Assembly (NCBI RefSeq): GCF_900099685.1
Contig: NZ_FNDW01000005.1
Span: 1-64,000, forward strand
DNA length: 64,000 bases
Source: Chryseobacterium taeanense
GTDB lineage: Bacteria > Bacteroidota > Bacteroidia > Flavobacteriales > Weeksellaceae
Direction: 5' to 3'
Part shown: positions 15,720-23,161 of the stretch, in pieces
Layout of the letters: each line of letters begins with the position of its first letter
Position numbering within the stretch: the first letter of the stretch is position 1
Notes under the pieces: generated by a model
Told to the model about the DNA's origin: nothing
Databases searched by the model: none
The model's input: only the letters and a program-made list of their open reading frames with translations
Made by a program: the position numbers and the translations under genes

Positions 15720-17032
15720 AGCCGAATTTTATACAGAAAGTGACCAATTGGGGAAATTATCCGATTGTAGAAAAGGAAATGAGGTCTGATGACAGTTTCC
15801 GGAAAATAAAAGATTTTGTATTAAATAATAATGAGGTTATTGCAAGAGGGAATGGTAGGTGCTATGGAGATGCTTCATTGGGAGAGCATATATTTTCTAC
15901 AAAAAAACTAAATAAATTTATCAGTTTCGACAGATTGAACGGAATCATTGAATGTGAATCCGGCGTTCTGCTTTCTGATGTTCTTGAAATTACAGTTCCA
16001 CAGGGTTATTTTCTGTATGTAACTCCAGGTACAAAATTTATTTCTGTAGGAGGTGCCATTGCATCAGATGTTCATGGTAAAAATCACCACATGGAAGGTT
16101 GCTTTTCAGAATATGTTGTTGAGTTTAAATTAATGATTGAAAACGGCGATATTATCACCTGTTCTAGGGAAGAAAACCAAGATAAATTCTGGGCTACCAT
16201 TGGAGGAATGGGACTTACAGGAATTATTCTTACTGCAAAATTCCGCTTAAAAAATATTCAGACAGCATATATACGCCAGGAAAGTATTAAAGCGGAAAAC
16301 CTTGATGAAATTTTCAGTTTGTTTGAAGAAAGTGAGAACTGGACTTATACTGTAGCCTGGATCGACTGTCTTCAGAAAGGGAAAAATATCGGCAGAAGTA
16401 TTTTAATGAGAGGCGAACATGCTTTTCAGCAAGAGCTTCCGCAACATTTAAAAGAAAAACCTCTGAGGCTTAAGAAAAAGTTTGAACCAACCGTGCCGTT
16501 TTATTTCCCGGGATTTGTTTTAAATGCCTTGACGGTAAAGATTTTTAATTTTTTTTATTTTAAAAAACAGTCTAAAAAAGAAGTGACGAATATCATTGAT
16601 TATGAAACATTCTTTTATCCTTTGGATTTCGTAAAAGACTGGAATAAAATTTACGGAAAATCTGGGTTTATCCAATATCAGATGATGATCCCGAAGCAGA
16701 CAGGTAAAGAAGGAATGAAAAAAATTCTCGAAACCATTGCCAATAGCGGAAACGGATCTTTTCTGGCTGTTTTGAAGCTGTACGGAAAAGAAAATCCACA
16801 GGCTTACAACTCTTTTCCTTTTGAAGGATATTCTTTGGCGCTGGATTTTAAGGTAAATTCAAAACTAAAAAAACTGATTGACCAACTGGATGATATTGTT
16901 GAAGAGTATAATGGAAGAATTTATCTTACCAAAGACAGTATGAGCAGGTCTTCGCTTACCAATTATCTCAAAAATGTTCAAAGTTCAAAATTTGTGTCTT
17001 TGCAGCATAAAAGAATTATTAATAATATTTAA
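15716..17032 (+). CDS. FAD-binding oxidase, DprE1-like
   Basis: This is an FAD-linked oxidase of the vanillyl-alcohol oxidase type, similar to DprE1, which oxidises decaprenyl-phosphoryl-ribose at C2. The FAD-binding motif is ARGNGRCYGDAS near residue 44, followed by SVGGAIASDVHGKNHH and GMGLTGIIL. The C-terminal half has GRIYLTKDSMSRSS, close to the mycobacterial YLTKDSRTT element. In the segment aligning by eye with the benzothiazinone-target Cys387, this protein has Ala (YSLALDFKV). The length of 438 residues is near the family norm. The ATG overlaps the preceding stop, so translation is coupled. The natural lipid carrier is unknown. Confidence 0.85.
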   Translation: MKPNFIQKVTNWGNYPIVEKEMRSDDSFRKIKDFVLNNNEVIARGNGRCYGDASLGEHIFSTKKLNKFISFDRLNGIIECESGVLLSDVLEITVPQGYFLYVTPGTKFISVGGAIASDVHGKNHHMEGCFSEYVVEFKLMIENGDIITCSREENQDKFWATIGGMGLTGIILTAKFRLKNIQTAYIRQESIKAENLDEIFSLFEESENWTYTVAWIDCLQKGKNIGRSILMRGEHAFQQELPQHLKEKPLRLKKKFEPTVPFYFPGFVLNALTVKIFNFFYFKKQSKKEVTNIIDYETFFYPLDFVKDWNKIYGKSGFIQYQMMIPKQTGKEGMKKILETIANSGNGSFLAVLKLYGKENPQAYNSFPFEGYSLALDFKVNSKLKKLIDQLDDIVEEYNGRIYLTKDSMSRSSLTNYLKNVQSSKFVSLQHKRIINNI

Positions 17033-17037
17033 CACAG

Positions 17038-17763
17038 ATGATTGTTATAGGGAGTACATCGGAAGTCGCACAGGCTTTTGTGGAAGAAGCTTTGAGGGAA
17101 GGAGAAAAATTTGAAAAAATTTATCTTATCACCTCCAGTAGGGATACTTCTGAAAGATTTGCAAGGCATATTGATGTAAAGTTTCTTCAGCAGGCTGAGG
17201 TTATTGAGATTGATCTAATGAAAGATATCGATTACAGCCAGTTTGAAAATATCAGTTCAAACGTTTTGTTTTGCGCCGCAGGATACTTAGGCGACGGGAC
17301 AGAAGATGGATTGTATGATAATAAAAATACGGAAAGAATAATTGACATCAATTATGCGAAGCTGGTGCCGGTACTCAATTATTTTGCACAAAAATTTGAA
17401 AGCAGGAGGTCAGGGACAATTATCGGGCTTTCGTCTGTAGCAGGAGATCGTGGGAGGCAAAGTAATTTTATTTACGGCAGCGCAAAAGCAGCATTTACAG
17501 CCTATCTTAGTGGCTTAAGAAATTATTTTTCCGACAAAAAAGTACACGTCCTTACAGTGAAACCTGGCTTTATGGCAACAAAAATGACGGAAGGACTGCC
17601 TTTAAACCCTAAATTGACAGCAACGCCCGAACAGGCTGCGCGCTGTATCTTTAAAGCTTTTAAGAAAAAGAGAAATGTGGTGTATGTATTGCCTATTTGG
17701 GGTGTAATAATGTTCGTTATCAGAAATATTCCTGAGTTTATTTTTAAAAAATTAAAACTGTAA
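17038..17763 (+). CDS. short-chain dehydrogenase, DprE2-like
   Basis: This SDR protein begins MIVIGSTSEVAQAF, a variant nucleotide-binding loop typical of DprE2 and other SDRs annotated as decaprenylphospho-erythro-pentofuranosid-2-ulose 2-reductase. The catalytic residues are Ser in IGLSSVAGDRG and Tyr/Lys in YGSAKAAF. Its C-terminus is hydrophobic (VYVLPIWGVIMFVIRNI), consistent with membrane association. It would reduce the 2-keto intermediate made by the upstream oxidase to the arabinose epimer. Only 5 bp separate it from the oxidase gene. Confidence 0.85.
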   Translation: MIVIGSTSEVAQAFVEEALREGEKFEKIYLITSSRDTSERFARHIDVKFLQQAEVIEIDLMKDIDYSQFENISSNVLFCAAGYLGDGTEDGLYDNKNTERIIDINYAKLVPVLNYFAQKFESRRSGTIIGLSSVAGDRGRQSNFIYGSAKAAFTAYLSGLRNYFSDKKVHVLTVKPGFMATKMTEGLPLNPKLTATPEQAARCIFKAFKKKRNVVYVLPIWGVIMFVIRNIPEFIFKKLKL

Positions 17764-17869
17764 TTACTTATAATCAAGTTTTTTAAAATGATTTTATTTA
17801 ATTGAAATTATTTTTAATAAAAATATCTTTACGACATTTGCGTTACAATAAATTAAACGAAAAATTCCA

Positions 17870-18457
17870 ATGAAGAAATTGTATTGTTTTGATTTTGACG
17901 GAACTCTGACTTATAAGGATACTATGTTTATGTATCTTAAGTTTTATGATCCTGTGAAATTCAGATTACAGTTTTTAAAGCATATTCCGCTTTTTGCTTT
18001 ACTAAAGTTCAGGCTTTTAGAAGCCGAAAAAGTAAAAAAGAGCTTTATTGGTTCCATTCTTAGAGGACAGACACAGGAAAAAATAGAAAAAAAATCCAGA
18101 CAGTTTTTTGAACTGCATTATCCGAAAATCATAAGGGAAAATGCATTGGATTTTATCCAGAATATCGACAGAGAAAATACGCACAGTCTTTTGGTAACCG
18201 CTTCTCTTGATATTTGGGCTAAACCTTTTGCTGAGGCATTTCAAATGAAGCTGGTAGCGACAAGAGCCGAGTTCAAAAATGGTATTTTTACTGGAAATTT
18301 TATTGGCAAAAACTGCAACGGAAAGGAAAAACTGATCCGGATTCAGGAAGAAATTATCAATAAGAAATATGATAAAACCATTGCTTTCGGAGATACTTCA
18401 GGAGATAAGCCAATGCTTCAATGGGCAAATGAGGGACATTATCAATTTTTTCACTAA
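17870..18457 (+). CDS. HAD-IB family phosphatase
   Basis: The sequence starts LYCFDFDGTLT, the nucleophile motif of haloacid-dehalogenase phosphatases. Motif II is LLVTASLD, the motif III Lys lies in CNGKEKLIR, and motif IV is AFGDTSGDKPML. The subclass IB arrangement fits phosphoserine-phosphatase-like enzymes. The mycobacterial pathway needs removal of the 5-phosphate from decaprenyl-phosphoryl-5-phosphoribose, and a HAD enzyme here could do that step; this is inference from position. It starts 106 bp after the DprE2-like gene, perhaps from its own promoter. Confidence 0.8.
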   Translation: MKKLYCFDFDGTLTYKDTMFMYLKFYDPVKFRLQFLKHIPLFALLKFRLLEAEKVKKSFIGSILRGQTQEKIEKKSRQFFELHYPKIIRENALDFIQNIDRENTHSLLVTASLDIWAKPFAEAFQMKLVATRAEFKNGIFTGNFIGKNCNGKEKLIRIQEEIINKKYDKTIAFGDTSGDKPMLQWANEGHYQFFH

Positions 18458-18462
18458 TTTTG
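18455..18462 (+). promoter_or_regulatory. -7 element (TAATTTTG) for the cysteine desulfurase gene
   Basis: The motif overlaps the stop codon of the HAD gene. A start near 18469 would give a leader of about 105 nt, which contains the hairpin at 18483-18517. Confidence 0.35.
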
Positions 18463-18482
18463 GGTACTGAAAATGAATGTAT

Positions 18483-18517
18483 AGGATTTAGCTTTTACTT
18501 AAGCTAATATAGTCCTT
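18483..18517 (+). promoter_or_regulatory. hairpin in the leader of the cysteine desulfurase gene
   Basis: TTAGCTT (18488-18494) pairs with AAGCTAA (18501-18507), extended by AGGA (18483-18486) with TCCT further out. No T tract follows, so it is not a terminator. Role unknown. Confidence 0.3.
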
Positions 18518-18573
18518 ATGTATGTGTTTTCAGGTGCAATCATATTCCGTAGAAATAAAATCTTCAAAGTAAA

Positions 18574-19749
18574 ATGAATAAAATATACTTAGATAACGCT
18601 GCTACAACCCCTCTTTCAGAAGAAGTTATCGATGCCATGGTAGATACCATGAAAATGAATTTTGGAAATCCTTCTTCAACGCACAGTTTTGGTCAGGAAG
18701 CAAAGATTCTTATCGAAAATGTAAGGAGACAGGTGGCAGATTATCTTCACGTTACTCCTGCCGAGATTATCTTCACCTCTTGCGGTACAGAATCCAACAA
18801 TATGATTATCAAATCGGCTGTTGAGCATTTGGGAGTACACAGAATCATAAGCTCTCCTCTGGAACATAAATGTGTTTCTGAAAGTATTCTCGATATGAAG
18901 AATAGAAAGGGAGTAGAAGTGAACTATATTCGGCCTAATGAAAAAGGAGATATTGATCTTGCGAAACTGGAAGAATTACTGAAATCTTCGGATAAAAAAA
19001 CATTGGTAAGTTTAATGCACGCCAATAATGAAATAGGTAATCTTACTGATATAAAAAAAGTAGCTGAACTGTGTAAGACCTATCAGGCGCTTTTCCATTC
19101 GGATACAGTACAAACGATGGCTCATATGGCGCTGGATTTTTCTGACATACAGGTGGATTTTGCGTCATGCAGTGCTCATAAATTTCATGGACCTAAAGGT
19201 ATAGGTTTTGCCTTTATAAGAAAATCAAGCGGATTAAAAGGAATTATTACTGGAGGACCACAAGAAAGGACTCTAAGAGCGGGTACAGAGAATGTGGCGG
19301 GAATTGTTGGTTTAGGAAAAGCTTTGGAGATTTCTCTTAATAACTTGGAAGAATATGCCAGTCATATGCAGGATATTAAATCTTATGCCGTAGAAAAACT
19401 TACAGAAGCCGTTCCCGGAATTAAATTTAATGGCAGAAGTTCAGAAAAAGATACAAGTCTTTACACCGTGTTAAGCGCTTTACTACCTTACAAAAATTCT
19501 TTAATAGGTCTTCAACTGGATATGATGGGGATTGCAATTTCACAAGGTAGTGCATGTTCTTCCGGTGCTTCAAAGCCTTCTATGGTCATGATGATGGTTC
19601 TGTCTGAAGAAGAAATAGATCATTGTACTCCTCTAAGAATTTCGTTTAGCCATCTTACTACAAAAAATGATATTGATGCTTTAGCTGATGCCTTGCATGA
19701 AATTTCTAAAGATTTTGTTATAGAAAATACAAATGTCGAGCATAGATAA
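18574..19749 (+). CDS. cysteine desulfurase (NifS/IscS family)
   Basis: This PLP enzyme removes sulfur from cysteine for Fe-S clusters or tRNA thiolation. Features: YLDNAATTPLS at the N-terminus, FTSCGTESNN, HANNEIG, the PLP Lys in SAHKFHGPKG, GGPQERTLRAGTENV, and the persulfide-forming Cys in GSACSSGASKPS. The length of 391 residues is typical. The C-terminus lacks the IscU-docking tail of E. coli IscS. It is monocistronic with a structured leader; no isc or suf partner is nearby. Confidence 0.93.
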   Translation: MNKIYLDNAATTPLSEEVIDAMVDTMKMNFGNPSSTHSFGQEAKILIENVRRQVADYLHVTPAEIIFTSCGTESNNMIIKSAVEHLGVHRIISSPLEHKCVSESILDMKNRKGVEVNYIRPNEKGDIDLAKLEELLKSSDKKTLVSLMHANNEIGNLTDIKKVAELCKTYQALFHSDTVQTMAHMALDFSDIQVDFASCSAHKFHGPKGIGFAFIRKSSGLKGIITGGPQERTLRAGTENVAGIVGLGKALEISLNNLEEYASHMQDIKSYAVEKLTEAVPGIKFNGRSSEKDTSLYTVLSALLPYKNSLIGLQLDMMGIAISQGSACSSGASKPSMVMMMVLSEEEIDHCTPLRISFSHLTTKNDIDALADALHEISKDFVIENTNVEHR

Positions 19750-19768
19750 TTCTATCGCTTAAATGGCG

Positions 19769-19776
19769 TAATTTTG
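19769..19776 (+). promoter_or_regulatory. -7 element (TAATTTTG) of the thioredoxin gene
   Basis: This matches TAnnTTTG, 55 nt before the ATG. No clear upstream element was found. Confidence 0.4.
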
Positions 19777-19831
19777 GGTTTCTATTCATGGAGATAAGAA
19801 TATAATATTAATTTAAATAAAAAAACAAAAA

Positions 19832-20149
19832 ATGGCTTTAGAAATTACAGACAGCTCATTTCAGGAAACGGTTTTAAAATCAGATAAGCCGGTATTAGTA
19901 GATTTTTGGGCAGTATGGTGTGGACCTTGCAGAACATTGGGACCAATCATCGAAGAGGTGGCAACAGATTTTGAAGGGAAAGCAGTAGTAGGAAAAGTAG
20001 ATGTAGACAACAATCAGGATATTTCAATGCAGTATGGTATCAGAAATATTCCTACAGTCCTTATCTTTAAGAACGGTGAGGTTGTTGATAAATTAGTTGG
20101 AGTAACTCCAAAACATGTGATCGCTGAAAAACTAAGTGCTCACTTATAA
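19832..20149 (+). CDS. trxA: thioredoxin
   Basis: A 105-residue cytosolic disulfide reductase with the active site WAVWCGPCRTLGP, the buried Asp region VDFWAVW, and the cis-Pro loop RNIPTVLIF. It has the size of a classic thioredoxin without a signal peptide. It is monocistronic with its own terminator. Confidence 0.96.
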   Translation: MALEITDSSFQETVLKSDKPVLVDFWAVWCGPCRTLGPIIEEVATDFEGKAVVGKVDVDNNQDISMQYGIRNIPTVLIFKNGEVVDKLVGVTPKHVIAEKLSAHL

Positions 20150-20171
20150 AATAATAAGTTTGATAATGAAT

Positions 20172-20199
20172 GCCTTCCAATTTTGGGAGGCTTTTTTTT
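20172..20199 (+). terminator. terminator of trxA
   Basis: A 9-bp stem GCCTTCCAA / TTGGGAGGC (one G-U pair) with a 2-nt spacer is followed by T8. Confidence 0.85.
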
Positions 20200-20208
20200 G
20201 GAAAATAA

Positions 20209-20239
20209 TTTGCACGTAAGGAAAAAAGTCGTACTTTTG
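20209..20239 (+). promoter_or_regulatory. promoter of the tRNA-Asp cluster
   Basis: TTTG at 20209-20212 and TACTTTTG at 20232-20239 are spaced by exactly 19 bases, matching the Bacteroidota consensus. The expected start is near 20246, about 30 nt before the first tRNA. Confidence 0.75.
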
Positions 20240-20275
20240 CCATCACAAAAAAGAAACAAGCTCTTTATAAAAAAT

Positions 20276-20349
20276 GATCCGGTAGTTCAGCTGGTTAGAA
20301 TGCCGCCCTGTCACGGCGGAGGTCGCGGGTTCGAGTCCCGTCCGGATCG
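20276..20349 (+). tRNA. tRNA-Asp (GTC), copy 1
   Basis: A 74-nt cloverleaf: acceptor GATCCGG / CCGGATC, D-arm GTTC..., anticodon loop CTGTCAC with anticodon GTC, T-loop TTCGAGT, discriminator G. CCA is not encoded as such. Confidence 0.97.
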
Positions 20350-20379
20350 CAGAAGTTTTATCAATTTCTTTAAAAAATT

Positions 20380-20453
20380 GATCCGGTAGTTCAGCTGGTT
20401 AGAATGCCGCCCTGTCACGGCGGAGGTCGCGGGTTCGAGTCCCGTCCGGATCG
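20380..20453 (+). tRNA. tRNA-Asp (GTC), copy 2
   Basis: Identical to copy 1 and offset by exactly 104 bp, including an identical 30-bp spacer. Confidence 0.97.
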
Positions 20454-20483
20454 CAGAAGTTTTATCAATTTCTTTAAAAAATT

Positions 20484-20557
20484 GATCCGGTAGTTCAGCT
20501 GGTTAGAATGCCGCCCTGTCACGGCGGAGGTCGCGGGTTCGAGTCCCGTCCGGATCG
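20484..20557 (+). tRNA. tRNA-Asp (GTC), copy 3
   Basis: Identical to copies 1 and 2 and again offset by 104 bp. The sequence after it diverges and leads into the terminator. Confidence 0.97.
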
Positions 20558-20580
20558 CAACTATTACATCAAAATAGTAC

Positions 20581-20617
20581 AAAACGCTTTAAAATGTATG
20601 TTTTAAAGCGTTTTTTT
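20581..20617 (+). terminator. terminator of the tRNA-Asp cluster
   Basis: A perfect 14-bp stem AAAACGCTTTAAAA / TTTTAAAGCGTTTT with a 6-nt loop is followed by T residues. Confidence 0.9.
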
Positions 20618-20951
20618 ATTCCTTCCTGTTTATCCCATAGATTAAAAAATTAAACTCAAAATCTTATCCACGCCTAATCTGGTCTGACTGCTGATGGATG
20701 AATTTTGATGTTGCTTTTATAGTGCTAAAATTTTTTAATATCAGTAAACTAATCTGGTAGAAACAATTCGGATAGTTTAAATCTCCTAAAAACAGCCAAT
20801 TCAAACTCAATAAACAAATTACTCTGTAAAATGGAATCGAGTGAAGTGAACGAAAGTTATCTGACAAAAAAGAAAGATTATTTTGGACATCTCCGGAAAA
20901 AGGTATAATTTTCTCTATAACTGAAAAAGCTTAATTACCAAACCAAATTTT
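20618..20951. other. intergenic region, no supported gene
   Basis: A stretch of 334 bp between the tRNA terminator and the SDR gene. I see no RNA gene or clear repeat. A 25-codon open frame starts at ATG 20831 (MESSEVNESYLTKKKDYFG) but has no coding support. Confidence 0.5.
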
Positions 20952-22382
20952 ATGAGAAAAATTCTACTTACCGGAGCTACCGGATATATTGGGAAACGAA
21001 TGATTAATGTAATTGCAGCTCAGGGCTATCAGGTTATCTGCTGTTGCAGAGATAAAAGCCGCTTTTCCAAAAGTGTAGATGTAGACGACGCGCAGATTGA
21101 AGTGGTAGAAGTAGATTTTCTGAAACCTGAAACACTGGGAAATATTCCGAAAGATATTTGCGGAGCGTACTATCTGATGCATTCAATGAGCAACAGCAAG
21201 GATTATGCAGAAATTGAAAGACAATGTGCGATTAATTTCTCTAATTATATTGAGACGACCGACTGTAAACACATCATTTATCTTTCCGGTTTGGCAAATG
21301 AAAAAGAGCTTTCTAAACATCTGAATTCAAGATTTGAAGTCGAAAAAATTCTGATGACATGTAAAGTTCCGGCAACGGTTTTAAGAGCGGGAATTATTAT
21401 TGGTTCTGGAAGCGCTTCTTTTGAAATTATCAGGGATTTGGTAGAGAAATTACCGGTAATGATCGCTCCAAAATGGCTTCACACCAAATGTCAGCCTATA
21501 GGAATTGCCAACGTTCTGGATTTTCTGATTTTTACCCTCTTTAAAGAAAAAGCTTATCATAAAAATTTTGACATTGGTTGTGATGATGTGTTGACGTATA
21601 AACAAATGCTTTTAGAATTTGCTAAAATAAGAGGATTGAAAAGAAAAATTTTCACTGTTCCCGTAATGACTCCGAAGCTGTCTTCATATTGGCTGTATTT
21701 TATCACTTCTACGTCTTACAATCTTGCTTCTGCTTTGGTTGGAAGTATGAAAATCGAAGTCGTCTGCAGACCCGAAAGTCTTTCTGAAATCAAACAAATT
21801 ACCGGAGTCAAACCATTTTCTTATGATACGGCTTTAAGAAGAACTTTAGCAAAAATTCAGGATAATGAAATTATTTCCAGTTGGAAAGATAGTTTTGTCA
21901 GCAGCAGAAGCGATTCAAGTCTGAAAGATTATCTTGATGTGCCTAAACATGGTTGTTTTACAGATTTGCGGACAGCTGAATATGATGACCGTGAACAGTG
22001 TGTCAATAGAGTTTTTTCGTTAGGGGGAGCTAACGGCTGGTATGGGCAAAATCTCTGGAAAATTCGTGGCTTTCTGGATTTACTGGTTGGCGGACCAGGT
22101 TTGAGACGTGGACGAACACATCCTGATAATCTACATGAAGGCGATGCGCTGGATTTTTGGCGCGTTCTGTATGCCGATAAAGAAGAGGGAAAGCTCATTC
22201 TATTCGCAGAAATGAAACTTCCGGGAGAAGCTTGGTTGATGTTTAAGGTTTATAAAGGAAAGCTCTGGCAAAAAGCAGTTTTCAGACCACATGGATTGAC
22301 GGGAAGACTGTATTGGTATTCTGTCCTGCCGTTTCATGGAATCATTTTTAAAGGAATGGTAAGAAAACTTGCAGGAAGGTAA
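20952..22382 (+). CDS. SDR family oxidoreductase with DUF2867 domain
   Basis: The N-terminal half is an atypical short-chain dehydrogenase with a glycine-rich NAD(P) motif (LLTGATGYIGKRM) and later YLMHSMSNSKDY, IIYLSGLA and TVLRAGIIIGSGSASFE. The C-terminal part, about residues 320-476, is a DUF2867 domain (GGANGWYGQNLWKIRGFLD, LHEGDALDFWRV, HGLTGRLYWYSVLPFH). The two-domain arrangement is common in Bacteroidota and often found among light- or stress-related genes such as photolyases. The substrate is unknown. It is not clustered with the window's photolyase. It ends 91 bp before the TetR gene. Confidence 0.88.
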   Translation: MRKILLTGATGYIGKRMINVIAAQGYQVICCCRDKSRFSKSVDVDDAQIEVVEVDFLKPETLGNIPKDICGAYYLMHSMSNSKDYAEIERQCAINFSNYIETTDCKHIIYLSGLANEKELSKHLNSRFEVEKILMTCKVPATVLRAGIIIGSGSASFEIIRDLVEKLPVMIAPKWLHTKCQPIGIANVLDFLIFTLFKEKAYHKNFDIGCDDVLTYKQMLLEFAKIRGLKRKIFTVPVMTPKLSSYWLYFITSTSYNLASALVGSMKIEVVCRPESLSEIKQITGVKPFSYDTALRRTLAKIQDNEIISSWKDSFVSSRSDSSLKDYLDVPKHGCFTDLRTAEYDDREQCVNRVFSLGGANGWYGQNLWKIRGFLDLLVGGPGLRRGRTHPDNLHEGDALDFWRVLYADKEEGKLILFAEMKLPGEAWLMFKVYKGKLWQKAVFRPHGLTGRLYWYSVLPFHGIIFKGMVRKLAGR

Positions 22383-22395
22383 AAGAATAAATTTG

Positions 22396-22408
22396 ATAGT
22401 AATACTAT
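22396..22408. promoter_or_regulatory. palindrome ATAGTAATACTAT upstream of the TetR gene
   Basis: A perfect 13-bp odd palindrome (ATAGTA-A-TACTAT), 66 bp before the regulator start. Similar TAGTATTAATAGT sequence occurs at 22460-22472. These are plausible operator half-sites for the TetR protein. Confidence 0.35.
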
Positions 22409-22473
22409 TATTAAAAATAATTTTACTATAAATGGTATAAATATTGCTATTGATAAAAGTAGTATTAATAGTA

Positions 22474-23151
22474 ATGGAATTTCAATTAAAATTTAAAGTC
22501 AACGAGCATCTTTACCTTAAAGATCCTGAAAATAGCGAAATAGGAAAAGCCATCGTGAAGAATTCTATAGAATTAATTCATGAAATGGGCTTTGAAAATT
22601 TTACATTTAGAAAACTTGCTCTGAAGATAGGTTCTACAGAAGCAACAATTTATCGTTATTTCTCTTCCAAACACAAGTTGCTTACCTATATTTTGAACTG
22701 GTACTGGTCATATCTTGAATTTATCTCAAAGTTTCGATTATCGGAAATAAACGAGCCAAAAGATAAAATAGAAAAGCTGTTGAACATTATCACACATCAT
22801 GAGGACTACGAAAATAATATTGAAGATTATGATTTGCGAAAGCTTCATGATATCGTTATTTCTGAAAGTAGCAAATCATATCTTGTAAAGGATGTTGATG
22901 AAATCAACAAAGAGATGGTTTTCAGTCCATTAAAAAGCCTGTGTAATTTTATAGGTGAAATCATTATACAGGCAAAGCCTGATTTCCCTTATCCTAAATC
23001 TTTTGCAAGTACTTTACTGGAAACCTCTCATAATCAGCATTTTTTTAGTGAGCACCTGCCAAGGCTTACAGATAATGATGTAGAAAGAAAAGGACACAAA
23101 AAATATGTTTTGGATTATTTGCGTTTCATCACTTTTACTCTGATAAAATAA
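22474..23151 (+). CDS. TetR/AcrR family transcriptional regulator
   Basis: The N-terminal TetR DNA-binding domain covers about residues 20-65 (ENFTFRKLALKIGSTEATIYRYFSSKHKLL, read in two parts), with the usual helix-turn-helix YRYFSSK. The rest is an all-helical ligand domain of unknown specificity. The ATG at 22474 (MEFQLKFKV) was chosen; ten codons readable upstream lie in the candidate operator region. The gene is 10 bp before the ABC exporter gene, so it probably controls its own operon. Length 225 residues. Confidence 0.85.
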   Translation: MEFQLKFKVNEHLYLKDPENSEIGKAIVKNSIELIHEMGFENFTFRKLALKIGSTEATIYRYFSSKHKLLTYILNWYWSYLEFISKFRLSEINEPKDKIEKLLNIITHHEDYENNIEDYDLRKLHDIVISESSKSYLVKDVDEINKEMVFSPLKSLCNFIGEIIIQAKPDFPYPKSFASTLLETSHNQHFFSEHLPRLTDNDVERKGHKKYVLDYLRFITFTLIK

Positions 23152-23161
23152 AAATACACAA

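Noticed and set aside
20183..20389. A 68-codon open frame across the first tRNA-Asp
   Set aside because: It runs through the trxA terminator and the tRNA; clearly not a protein gene.
20276..20557. Regular 104-bp repeats as a CRISPR array
   Set aside because: Each unit is a full tRNA-Asp, and the spacers are identical rather than unique.
20831..20908. A 25-codon open frame (MESSEVNESYLTKKK)
   Set aside because: Too short, no promoter or ribosome binding site, no recognisable family; kept only as a remark on the intergenic region.
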